Positions 33,745 through 45,484 of a DNA stretch of 64,000 nt are shown one piece after another (the stretch's first letter is position 1; every line of letters begins with the position of its first letter). The position numbers and the translations under genes were made by a program. The notes beneath the pieces were generated by a model that saw only the letters and a program-made list of their open reading frames with translations, ran no database searches and was not told the DNA's origin. Source of the DNA: Polydactylus sextarius. Lineage: Eukaryota > Chordata > Actinopteri > Polynemidae. The DNA lies in the NCBI GenBank assembly GCA_016801845.1, contig CM028923.1, positions 7,388,501 to 7,452,500 of the forward strand, in the 5' to 3' direction.

Positions 33745-35125
33745 TTTAAAATAAAACACAGTCTTATGACTGACAGGCAGAGAATAGATTGTTAGTGTCA
33801 GAGAGGAAGACAGTGCTGCTGACTTGTTAACTGGTGATGGTCCACTGAGAGATGTTGACTGGCTGAGATAATGTGTTAACATGAGTTAATGAATAAGATG
33901 AGGAAGTGGGTGGACCTTGTGTGTATTATGTAAACTCTCACAATCAGATATAACATGCACTGAATTGTGATGACACAGACAGTTTCACTTGTTATACTAC
34001 ATTACACCATGAAATGCTCCACATGTCATGCAAATGACAAACATGTTGCCAGAATACAGAGACGTTGAGCATTTTGTTGCACTGTGTAATTAACATGATG
34101 ATTATGGCATCGCCTTATGGCTGTTTGGACCCAATATTCTAACACAGTCAGTGTGACTACACTGGTCTTTACCTAATCGGTAAAATTCTTACAAATTTTT
34201 TAGGAAACAGACAGCAGAAGTACAAAGAAGAAGGAGATTCTAAGAGGATTTTAAGGGGAAAGGTCAGGATTTGTGCTACAGCTCCATGTACAGTATTATC
34301 ACCTGCAACAACAAAATCAACAACAAAAACAGTGTAAACTGACATTAAGCAGCACTGACCTGGCTGCAAAATGACTGCACAGGAAAGGAAACTAACTGTT
34401 CATGAAATATGGCTCAATTTCAGAGCGTTTGTGAGAGTACAGTGCAGTAAGGGTCAAGCAGACTGCCACATCGATAATTCTGGCTAAAGACAGCCAAATG
34501 CTTTTGTGTGGACTCCGAGCAGTACTGCATGTTTTATGTACAAGTATACAATACCTTCAAGCTTACAAGGGAATGCATGTTGGATATTAAAAGAAGATGC
34601 CCACGCAGTATAAAGATCCCAATAAATAACTTTACTCCCTTGTTTAGCAATACAACATCTTCCTCAGGCAAATGTGAAAACAGAGAAAAGTCTTTCTAGT
34701 AGAAGTAGCAATCAAATTAAATTGGAAAGACCCAATGCTGTCTAAAAAGTAATTTCTGAACAGGCTTCATCAGACTAGACGATAAAAAAATCCAGTTGGG
34801 GCTCTTCTCAGAGCATTTAAATACAATCTGTCCACCTTGTGATACATTGGTATTGAACATGTTTCTGCACTGAAACATTAATAGAATTTTTCTGAGGAGA
34901 GAAGCTTTTTACATCTACATCTAGATTGACATCTATATCAAACCTGGCACTTTACCACCAGTAGTTGATTTGTATTTTGTTTTGATCAGTACGTATTAAC
35001 TGGAAAGATTGAGTCAGAGTCTATCAATAGATTGTAATGCATCTTTTTAAAGTTGTTTTTGGATATTTTTCTCTGAACTACTCTTGACTCTTCATTTATT
35101 ATTAGAGATTCTTAAAAAAAAAAAT
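33745..35125. other. Non-coding AT-rich stretch
   Basis: No gene, RNA or repeat unit is recognised; short open frames only. Confidence 0.5.
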
Positions 35126-35128
35126 ATA

Positions 35129-35135
<7 letters not shown>

Positions 35136-35159
<24 letters not shown>
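35136..35159. repeat. (TA)n microsatellite
   Basis: About 12 TA units flanked on both sides by TATGTCTATA, a self-complementary AT array. Confidence 0.95.
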
Positions 35160-35169
35160 GTCTATATGT

Positions 35170-38100
35170 CTCTTCGTGATGTCTGTCTGTGGATCAACTA
35201 ATTAGGTGATCAATATTTTAAAAAGATTTATGAATTTTTGATATATTTTGTGTCCCAGGTTGCTGCTCTTGTACCGTCCTATGCTGTTTGTTCTTTTCCC
35301 TGCTACTCACTTGCCAGTGCCAGCAGGTGATGGTGATGCGACTTGATTGCTGTCTTTACGAGAAAGGACTCGTTCTCTGTTTTCACATTCGCCTGAGGAC
35401 GATCCTGTAGATCGAAATGTTTCTTTGCTAAGCCAGAGAATGAAATTATTTATTGGGAGCTTTACAGCATGTGCACCTATACTTTTGTATCACTTAGTGA
35501 ATGACTTTTTGTCCTCCATCGGTATGTTTCGTCTTGATGTGCCTTCTCTCAATGTATACAGAATAGACATAAAAAATGTCAAACTGCTTGTTTTATTTAT
35601 TTACTACCCTTGTGTTTATTTTGAATCACATACATCCTTTAGGTTATAAGAGCAGAAGAGTCACAAAACCGCCAACACATACAGGCTAAAATAAGTGGAG
35701 GTGAAGTTTGTTGTAGTTCACACTTACCTTCACAACTCAGAGAGAGTGTGTTGATTTTGTTTGTGCAGGACTTTGAGATCCCCAGAGAAAACATTGCATC
35801 TGATATTACAGTACACAACTGAAAGTGACGTCTTTCTGCGTGTAGTATTGGCATCTACAGTGTATTTCTATTCCTCCATGTATAATGTACTTTGTCTTGA
35901 GGATTTTTCTGGTCGCTTGAGCATTAAATCCTGTTAACTGGGAGAAATTCAGCTTTTAGAAATCTAAAGTAATTTGAAGCCTGTTTGCTGTTAGCTTTGG
36001 GAGAAAGAAAGAAAACTGAACAGAAGAAATGGAAATATTAGTAAATCCTGCTTATACATTTTCGCCTGAATCAGGACCTGTCAGTTTGGTAAACATAAAT
36101 GCATTTATATTTGCACTGAGAGTATGGGGGGAATGTGCTTACAGCTCATAGCACATTACTCACCTGCAGCACATGAGGTCAGACTTGGTGGCTGCCCAGT
36201 ACAAGTCTACACTTACTGTTATCCACTGAGCAGAAAGTTGAATAAATCTTTTATTTTTTATTCTCTCAGAAAACCAAGACACAAGTTGTCATAACAAAGT
36301 TACAACATATTGAAAATGTACACAGATAACGACGGGTGCCAGCGGGGACAACGTGACACTGTTTTATTTCTGAAAAGCTTGTCCTGTATTGGAGAGTGGG
36401 AGATAGAGGAAATGTTTTTTGTGTGGACGCAGTTAATTATTTGTCCCTTCAAGGACGAGGTGTGTTAATGTCTTATACTCAAGCTCTGAACATCCAGCTG
36501 AGCCTTAATACAGAGCAGATGTGTGGCAGCTATTCATCCATCAGAGATTACTATCTGGAAGACTGGAGATCTACCCCCCAAAAGTGTGTTTTCATGCATG
36601 TGTTTGTGTTTTAAGGAGCATCTGTGGACCACAGAGGACTTTTTTGGGGGTGGGTGGGTGGGGCGGGGATGAGAAGAAAATAGAAAGTGAGAGAGAGAGA
36701 CAAATATGTAAAATGTGATACTCTGTTAATACATGCAGAAGGTGAGGGACACAACTTTGTGACACAACTTTGAGTTGAATGGGAAAAAAAGAGAGTTAAT
36801 AGAGTGGAAATGGCCTCTGTGTTGGTTCTGATATTTGATCTCAGCAGCACATCATTAATCACACTTGAAGCAGACGACCATGAATGTTCCAGGCTCAGAT
36901 AATGGGATGCAAAGTTAAGGAGAGTCCATTGTTGCGTATGTGAACAAGAGAGAGACAGAAAGCCTAAAAGCCAAATGTCTGTACGTGACAAAGAGAAAAG
37001 TGTGTGTGAGAGACAATGACACACACCTACAAGCGTTGATGTATTTACATTGAAAGGAATAGTTTGATGTTTGTGCTAAGATCAGATAAGATAAGCTAAA
37101 CTAACATGCTACTGGTGCTAGAATGGTTCCAGTTTATTTTAACCCACCAGTTCTGTTATAGTAGCTCTGTGGATTATGCAACATTTATACTTGGGAAGCA
37201 AGGACTCATAGTTTTCAAATAAACAGGATTTTTACATTATTCATTACTTGAATTATCCTTTAATGTTCCTGTCAGAGTGTTGGCACTAAGCAACGCTTTC
37301 TTTCTGTTTTCCAGGATTTTAAAATATTGATAAATTCAAAATAAATTCATTCTTGAGGTAATTAATAGTTTGATAAAAGGTGAGGGAATGCTGGTTTTTT
37401 ATGATTTATTTTGCTCAGAATCAGCAGCACATGAAAATGTGATCCAAACCTGGTCTTCTTTCCTTGGTATACACGTGAAACTAGTAAGTGAATAAAATGT
37501 CTGCACAACAATCAAACAAAAAGGCAATTTTGGATTCAGAAATGTGGTAGCAGTTAAACCGTTCCTGTTCTATTAGAGAGATATGAGCACCAGCAGTTGA
37601 ATATGTTCTACCAAAATTACATTTTTGGTAGAACCACCAAAATAATTAACTTGGCAGCAGAATTAGCGCTGAAGTGTGAATAGACCCTCATTAACCTTGG
37701 GTGGACTGTAAGTCGGAGTCCAACTCCATCTGATTTTCACATTAAAATACAAGTTAGGCACACTCCTGTAGTATATTTATATAGTATATTTATATGTGAA
37801 TGGCCCCCGAAAAATGCTGGAGTACTTGTCCTTTTCCTATTTGGAAGCTGGGAAGCTCTCAGCCATTCAACAGCCTGTGCAGTGAAGTGTGAAACAGATT
37901 TTTAACTCGATTAGACTGTTTTAGACTTTGAAGTCTCCAAAAATGAGTGAAGAAGGGCAGATGGAGGAGAAGGGCTAAAGAGGAGAGAGATGGAGAATTC
38001 AGTGTAACAACTGCATCATCTTATATCTGCTGTGAGGCAGCTGGCATTAGAGTTTCTGAGTAGGGAGAGATTTGTAAAACATGGACATTACCACAATGGC

Positions 38101-38270
38101 TGAAGTATAATCTGTCCAATCCTGTTACTGCGACCATCCACAGAGACGGACACACACAGACTTAGATGAAAGTGAGAAATCTGTCACTGCGTGTGTGGGT
38201 GAATGAGAGTGTAGGAGGCAGAAAAGATGGAGGGAAGGAAGGCACGACAAATGAAGGAATGTAACAGAGA
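35170..38270. other. Non-coding stretch
   Basis: A possible edge of the GGAATAGTTTGA teleost repeat lies at 37051-37075. A perfect 11-bp inverted repeat TTCTACCAAAA with a 6-nt loop lies at 37606-37633. Tandem doublets occur at 36748-36773 (GACACAACTTTG) and 37770-37796 (GTATATTTATA). No gene is recognised. Confidence 0.45.
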
Positions 38271-38285
38271 TGAAAGAGAGAGAGA

Positions 38286-38335
38286 GTATGTATGTATGTA
38301 TGTATGTATGTATATATATATATATATATATATAT
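38286..38335. repeat. Compound (TATG)n-(TA)n microsatellite
   Basis: About six GTAT units (38286-38310) run directly into about twelve TA units (38311-38335). Simple repeat; the Tyr-rich frames here come from it. Confidence 0.95.
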
Positions 38336-38514
38336 GTTGACTTCTATATATGTTGGATAAAATGTCGCACCTGGTCTTGTGCAGTTCTTTATGTGAGTTC
38401 ATATATAACAGTGGTTACTACCATATGTATCAGCTGGAGACAGACATGTTGACAGCTCTGACGCCAAACAAGAGCTTTTAACCTGAGGTGTTATGTCAGC
38501 CACGAAACATTTCG

Positions 38515-38539
38515 TAAAAAAAAACAAAAAAAAAAAAAC
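38515..38539. repeat. A-rich tract
   Basis: Two A runs split by one C. Simple repeat. Confidence 0.85.
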
Positions 38540-38544
38540 ATTTA

Positions 38545-41535
38545 CTCTGAAACAACCATATGAAAGCTGTTATGTCTCATGAGGTAAAACAGAGTTCTTA
38601 ATGTAACACTTTGGTGCAGCACATAGGATTAAAGTATTTCTGGACCTCTTGCTGTATAAACTTGTGTTGCATTATTTTGTGGCCTCGATGGAAATTAATC
38701 TGTTGCAGTACAACAGAATTTCTAACAGGCAAGATGATCAAAAGTTGTACACTGCAGCCCCCCACTCCACCACCCCCCTCGCCCTCAGGAATACTAGAGT
38801 GTTGACAACCCCGACTATGAGGAAATTGAAATGATCTCAGACAGGCTAAGCTGTTGATAGAGTCAGTAACTCAGATGGATGAGGTATTAAGCAGACTGTT
38901 GGAGATTGTGGATCCAAACATCAGTGTTCAACTTGAATATCTTCTTTTCGTTCCTTTAGAGAGCTGGCAACCGGGGGGAAACAGCTCCAAGACTTATCTT
39001 ATTGCAGTAAGCAGATACAATAAGTTGTTGAGGTTATAGCTTCGATACCTGACTCTATATTTAATAAAGGAGAACCAGTGCCCAGAGAGAAAAACTGGAG
39101 AAAATTGAAAGTCCACAAACAGAGAAACTCAGTGGGGCATTTAATCACAGATGTTAATGGTGCATCCATCCTCTGTTGAGCTCTACTGTACGCCAGCTTA
39201 TTAAGATAGTTGTTCACAATAACAACATAGAGCATGTTCTCAGGCAGGATTGGGGAGGTCTGCTTCTGGTGTCTATTTGTTATCTTATTTATAGGATTGT
39301 TCACTCCACTAATAACAAAGATGTGTAGCTATGTGGGATATTGGAGGCAGACAAAGAAACCGAGACTTTTATATTTCACAGGAATCTGTTCTTCCTTTAT
39401 GGATATTTCCATATTGATAACATATCCTTTTATTACTTTTGTCGGATTATGTAAAAGTACTTGCAGTCACAAAGATGTGACCGTGTGTTACTGAGTGGGA
39501 GAACACAGATAAACTTTGGACCTTGTGCACATCAAATACAAGCTCATCTTAATGAGCCCTCTACAGATGGTGAACGTATGGTGCATGGATAGTTTGTTGT
39601 CAGAAGACACAGTATTGGCGGTAACTGAATCTTTTGTGCATAGTGGTAAGAGTGCAATTGTAGTGCAAATTAAGTAAAAGGATGAGTATAGATATCATCC
39701 TTTGTAGTATGTAGTGCTGAGAGTAAGCAAACAAATTTAGTGATGTTAACAAATCCTAAATGCAAAGCATGTACTTAACTAAATGTAAATACATGTTGGC
39801 AACACTTAGGTGATCATTTGAATTTGATCTGTCAACAACATCAACACCAAGTCAGACACACAATCATCAAGGTCGATACATGTTTGATTTTTGCTCATAC
39901 TACTGCTCATAGTTGTAAGTTGTGAGTCGTAGAACTCCATTAACTCTCGTAAGGCAGGTCATGAACTGTCAGGTGACGACAGTCTCAGAGTTGACAAAGT
40001 CAGAACTTACACACTCAAGCAACTGTCTGAGGATCTCAAAAAGGAAGCTAGCTGATGCCAACAGAACAGGGGGAGGCTATAAACATTTTTACCGTCTGGA
40101 ATGTTATTGAGGAAAAGCAATGGGAGTTGAGAGTTTTTGGGCTTGTGTTGCAGTGAATGTCACACTGTCAGTCAAGAAAGTGAAACTGCAGAGGCTGGTT
40201 TCTGCAGCAGGACGAGGATCCAGAGGGAAAGCGCAAACTGAAGCTTCTTTGACGAGATCTTTATTGAAAATCTATGGGTATAAATGTGCTGCGTGTGCAA
40301 GATAGCCTAAAATAATATTTCAGAACTTCAAATAAGCTGGTGTCTGACTTGCGAGGAGAGGAAGGGTGGGTGAAAAATCCTAAATTAAGATCATAAACAC
40401 TCTAAGTTTGCTACAAAAAACATTTGCAGGTATTGTTTTCTATGATTTAAGTTGATTAGATAAAAAGCAACAATGCATTAACATTTTTAAAAGGCTTATT
40501 TAATGGCTGGTTGCTGCAGGATTTGAGTTTACTGCTTTTCTCTACACAAAATCAACACAAAGTAATTTGTACAGGAGTGCCCAAGCTTTAGCATAAAGCT
40601 GTAGGCGAAAGACAGAATTGTGTTGCATACATCAGGGATCAGAGGAAATCAAATAGTATCAATTTCTTTTCTGGAAGCATTATTTTACATCCTTCTGCAA
40701 AACATATCATCTCATCTCTCTTTGTTTGCCTCGTTGTTTGTTTTTGTTTCCATCAGTCTCTCTCATGAATATTAATACTGCATACTTTTCTTCAGTTTCT
40801 CTCGAACATGCAAAGTTGTTTCCATTAAAGCACAGTTTCCGAGCCAAGTGTCACTTTTAATTGACGTAGCTTCTGCAGCCATTTCTGAAAAAAAAAAAAA
40901 AACTTCACCTTTGTCTCCCTTCTGTCTAATTAGGAGCTTCATGACTTAGTCTCACTGCCAGTCTGGTAAACTGTAAAAGCACAGGATTTTAATTAAGAAA
41001 CTCTAATACCTAAACTTTACTTTGACCTCTTCCCTGCCTATGTTAACCCCAGTAAAACCTAATTTTCTCAGAATATATGAGAATATATGACATAATTTTT
41101 ATATGTTTTTCTGTTGAGTTTAGACCACACATGTTGATAGGCACATTTAAATTAGTAATGCTACTGCCAGGTACGCTTTCAGTGTTATAGTAATAATGCT
41201 GTTGGGCTTTTTTGCTTTGAGTTACAAGGCAAGTCTTTGCTTCTGCTTCACTCTGATCTGTACACCTTAACCTAAACATAACAATTTGACTGGTGAAGCT
41301 TGTCTGAGGCAGTGAACTGCGTGGGGAGTTGGTGCTTGATGTTTCACTCAGGCCAAGAAAGCTTTTTTTTTAACTCAAAGGTATCTACTCACTTGTCTGA
41401 CCTGAATTTGCCATTTGATGCCTCCTGCTTTGCTGTGGGATAAACATCAAGTCTCTTGCTTTTTCTCTTAACTTTTAAAATCCTCTAAAAATACTTTTTC
41501 TCTCCTTTGGTAGAGAGATGATTTGTGACATTAAA
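38545..41535. other. Non-coding stretch
   Basis: C-rich patch CCCCCCACTCCACCACCCCC at 38757-38777. The open frame 39234-39494 (86 codons) has a hydrophobic start and Cys residues but no recognisable domain. Poly(A) near 40888-40901. No gene is recognised. Confidence 0.45.
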
Positions 41536-41540
41536 TGTAC

Positions 41541-41711
41541 TTTTTTTTTTGTCCATTTTGCCTTTTATTGATAGGTAATTGAAGGTAGGGAGAAAAGTGG
41601 GGGAACGACACGCAACAAATGATTGATACAGCTGGGATTCGAACTGCTGATTACTGCAGAGCTCATCTGCCAAAGTGGTGCAACCTAACCACTCAGCTAT
41701 CCAGGCGCTCC
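41541..41711 (-). mobile_element. tRNA-derived SINE, minus strand
   Basis: On the minus strand the element starts GGAGCGCCTGGATAGCTG, with an A-box TAGCTGAGTGGTTAGG (41684-41699) and a perfect B-box GTTCGAATCCC (41634-41644), the internal RNA polymerase III promoter of tRNAs. The tRNA-unrelated body follows (ATTTGTTGCGTGTCGTTCC, CCCACTTTTCTCCCTACC). The 3' end reads CAATAAAAGGCAAAATGGAC and runs into a 10-A tail (41541-41550 as T on the plus strand). Length about 170 bp fits a fish tRNA-SINE. SINEs are non-coding and rely on a partner LINE. It makes part of a spurious minus-strand open frame. Confidence 0.88.
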
Positions 41712-41714
41712 TTA

Positions 41715-43475
41715 ATTTGTGTGTTTGATTAATGGTGCAACATGTGCATTGTACCTTCAGTGACATCAGATTCTGTTGCTGTCTATTACGATGGCGATGG
41801 TGGTTAGACCGTTGAATTTTGTATCGACAGTCCCCTGCTTTGTTTGATTGCGCTGCCATGAGGTTGAGAATTTTAGTTTTTTAGTCAAACATCTTAGGTA
41901 TTTATTGGATGAATTGCCGTGTAATTATGCATCAGGATGAATTGTAATAGGTCATATCGCAGGGTTGACCTGTTTGTTCCTGTTCTTATTGAAACATAAA
42001 ATACATGAGCTGTATAGATGTGGCTGCTATTTCTATTCCACTCTGAATATCAGTTTAAGTGTGCGTTACAATATACATCTTACATCTTAAAGCCCCTGAC
42101 ACGCTTGCTCTTTGTGGATAATATTAGCCATGATGCTTCCCATCCTTGTCTAATTGCGTTCTGTGAAAAGTTATGGTTTGTGGCCCAGACAAGTCCCCAG
42201 CCTGCAATAAAACTCCTGACCAAGCAAGACCTAATTAGACTGTAGTCACTGCTCTGCTCCCTCTGGAGACGCTGCTGAAAAGCTTCCCTGCTGTGTATCC
42301 TGTTTGTGTGTGTGTAAACGTTTAGTATTGTTGGTGTATGTCTTACTCTTAATAGCTATAGCTTGTGTGTCTGCATCACATCACATTCACTCATCATAAT
42401 CCATCAGGGCATATGTGTTTCTAAGTGTACAAAATTCAAGAGCACATTAAGAACTTTAGGGCAGCAATGAAAATTAATCAAATAATGTGCTGTTACTTGA
42501 TAAAGAGAAATGAGGAGACAATTATGAGCAAATTGATTTATTTCAGAACAAAAAGTATAAGGGTTTTTTTGTAATTCTTTCTGCTTCAAAGCCTATTTAT
42601 TGCATAGTTATGTAATTGTTTATACTTTAAATTGCTTTAAACTGTAGAAACTATGCCACACAAAAAGCAAGACAAAGAAAAAGCTCTAAAAGCATTGCTC
42701 TAAACACTGAAAAGGATACTGATCACTGATCCAGCGGCTTTTGTACGCGAGGTTGTGTGGTTGGCTGTGAGCTCAGCCGACGGTCCGCAGCACATCCAAG
42801 ATCAAATTGCTCCACCGAAGGCGCCTGCAAGTTGATCCGCATTGAGTCTTCAGTTGTGGACAGAAAGTGGCGTCTAGAGAGCTTTTTGCTCTGACAAGAA
42901 CATCATGTGATTTTTTTTTTTTAAATAGAAATTATTAGTTCAAAGTGACTGTTATTGTTGTTGCTGTTGACGATTTTTTTTTTTGTTTTGTTTTTTATTG
43001 GGGGAAAAAACGAAAAAGAGGCATCTTGGCCTGAATTGTGCAGTTATGATACTTTTCTGTCTTTATACACTTTTGTGAAGTTGTGCACATAAAACGCTCT
43101 GACTGTCGGCTCCTGTCTGGTCTAGTTTGTTTATTTAAGCGGCTAGTTTACGTTGTTTAGCTGACTTGTGGTTATTTTATTGAACCGTGAGTCAGCAGAA
43201 TGTGTGTGTTTACATCTCCTCCTCTGTTTTCCTGGCTAACTCTTCCTCCCATTATCTGACCTGTATTCACAGCACGTTGGTCCCACTGTGATTAATGATG
43301 TCTAGGTCAGATTAAATATCAACCCAAACAGGGTTCTCCCTCTGTTGACCTCTCTATTACAACACTGTACACTTCTCCGTTTCTTGCTCTGTTCTCATTA
43401 AGCTTTTCTTTTTCTTTAAACCATCAATTAAAAATCTCACCATGTTGATCATGTTTATCACCATGTTCAGTATTT
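41715..43475. other. Non-coding stretch
   Basis: 41880-42245 is evenly composed, repeat-free DNA with homeodomain-like TAATTATGCAT and TAATTAG words. 42720-42880 is a short GC-rich block. T-rich patches at 42909-42923 and 42974-42995. No gene is recognised. Confidence 0.4.
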
Positions 43476-43479
43476 CAGG

Positions 43480-43745
43480 CGTTTTAATTACTTCTTTTAT
43501 ATACTTTCAGCATCCCTCTATCACTGCCCCTTTATCCTTCTCACCACTCCTCCTTTTGCCTCATTTCCTCCTCTATCTTGTCTATCTTTACTGACTGGTG
43601 TTTATCTCTCTGTCCTTCTGTATTATCTCTTTCTCTATCTTGCCTTCTGTATGTCCACATTTGTCACTTTTTGTCTGTCCCTTTATCATGCCCTTCTTCT
43701 CTATTTCTTGTCCTCCTTCCTCCTTTCTCCTCCTCCCATCTCTAA
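43480..43745 (+). repeat. Polypyrimidine tract
   Basis: The plus strand is mainly C and T (CTCCTTTTGCC, CTCTATCTTG, CTTCCTCCTTTCTCCTCC). Simple compositional tract with no long open frame. Confidence 0.65.
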
Positions 43746-43749
43746 TTGG

Positions 43750-45220
43750 TCAAAGCTGAGGAAAAATCCATTACACCATGACCAGACTTTCTGAAAGATG
43801 AACAGCTTGGACGAAAATGTCAAACCCATTGTTGTATATAATTTGCATTACACCGTCCTACACACCATTACGGGATGACTCATGTTAGTCTGATGTTAGA
43901 GTTCAAATAGTTAAGATGTTTTGCCAATCTTCAAAGTAGCATTAAGCCCATTAATGACCTTCAAAGTAGAAAGGATGTCATCCAAAGTGAGGAGGAACAG
44001 TGAGAGGCAGTTTGTACATATGAATGTTTGTGCATGTCTGAGCATCTCAGGGTGTCTCAGTGCCTTTGAACTCACATCAACACATCTACTGTGTTTATAG
44101 GGTTTATGAAGGATGTACGCAGATGCACATAAAGTTGTTGCACTTCTTAATGGCATTCTCTAGAGCTACCAGAAACAACAAATGGCAGCGGTTTTTTTTT
44201 TTACTTGATTATTTTGATAAAAATACTTTTGAGTTTTAACTAACCTAACAGATGTAAATCAAAAATGTGTTGTTTCTTTGTTCAATATGTAAAATATTAA
44301 ATTATTGATTGCAGTACATCCATATTGTTGGTGTGCACACAGATGATCTGTGTTGACGAAACTATGTGAAATATAAAATATCAAAATCCACCATAATTTA
44401 CACATTATTATTTATCCAACTTTATACTATATATACTTTTAACTTTATGCTTTGCAATGTTCTCGAAGCCAATTCTGAGCAGTTCACTGAACTCAAGTAA
44501 TATCTGTTCTGAAAATCAAACAAAAGTTCTTCCTTGACCTTGTAAATAGTTTAACACAGCTTGTTTATGAAATGAGTGAATGAACACAGTCAGGGTTCAA
44601 CAAAATTATACATTTTGTTATTGTATAACAACACTGCTTTAGCCTTTGCCACTAAAGGAAGACAGTTGTTATTGCAACTCCTGTTATGGGTCAGCTGCAG
44701 CAGTATCGATTACATAACCTAAGTAATTGACTCACATTACTAAAACAAAGTAAAAAGCATGCACTCTTGACACCATGCATGGCTAAGTGTCTGGAGGACA
44801 GACACTAAACAGGGACTTAAAAGCTCTTTTTTTTCAGTCTTTTCATAACAGTTTCTGTCATTTTCCAGTGATTTAACCCTAACTACAACTTGTTTGGTTT
44901 GCGTGGACCAGCTTAAGTGTACTCACAATCCAAAATGACCTCATTATACACTGTAGCACCAAGTGTCAACCGCCACAAACAGAGCTGAACGGCCTTACAT
45001 ACACGCAAGACGATCGCCATTTACTCTGGTTCCAGTGTGGAACCATTTCAGCACTCGGGAGTAGTTTTATTACAGCTTTGTGAGTGTGTGCGTGGTTATG
45101 TGTGTGTGTCCTGCATGCCAGATCGCATCAATGAACCACCCACACTGCAGGCAGAACGAGCTTGGAGTATGAGGCCACGCTTTGCTTCCAACACATTTAT
45201 AATTCAACATACTGTCACCG
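43750..45220. other. Non-coding stretch
   Basis: AT-rich, repeat-poor DNA. Nothing coding or RNA-like is recognised. Confidence 0.45.
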
Positions 45221-45224
45221 CTAC

Positions 45225-45480
45225 CCTTTCCCATTCCCATTCTCTTATCTCCACCTCTCCCACCTGTATCTCCTTCTGCCTCCTCCTCTTCCTCTTCCAG
45301 CTCTCTCTCTTTCCAACAACTGTACCTTTTCACCCCTCGCACCCTTTTTCATCCCATCATCCTCTCTCTCTCTCTCTCTTGTTCTCTCTCTTTGTCATTC
45401 GCCTCGCCAACCATTCACATATCTCAACCTTTCTCTTATTTTCTCTCTCACCACCCCCACCAATCTCAACAGTATTATTT
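45225..45480 (+). repeat. Polypyrimidine tract with (TC)n
   Basis: C/T-rich plus strand, including TCTCTCTCTCTCTCTC at 45364-45380. It creates the longest open frame of the window (45037-45729, 230 codons) and two overlapping frames of 113 and 116 codons. All are dominated by Ser, Leu, Phe, Pro and His and have no domain. Confidence 0.75.
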
Positions 45481-45484
45481 CCCG

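Noticed and set aside
35136..35159. Promoter TATA region in the TA array
   Set aside because: A pure TA microsatellite; no downstream exon, initiator or CpG-rich sequence.
36611..37024. 137-codon minus-strand open frame, Ser/Leu/His-rich
   Set aside because: Comes from GA-rich DNA on the plus strand; no domain or signal.
39234..39494. Possible small membrane protein (hydrophobic start, 86 codons)
   Set aside because: Hydrophobicity comes from T-rich DNA; no conserved motif, no splice or promoter context.
41634..41699. Functional tRNA gene on the minus strand
   Set aside because: A- and B-boxes are good, but no acceptor stem closes the cloverleaf and the unit continues into a SINE body with an A-tail.
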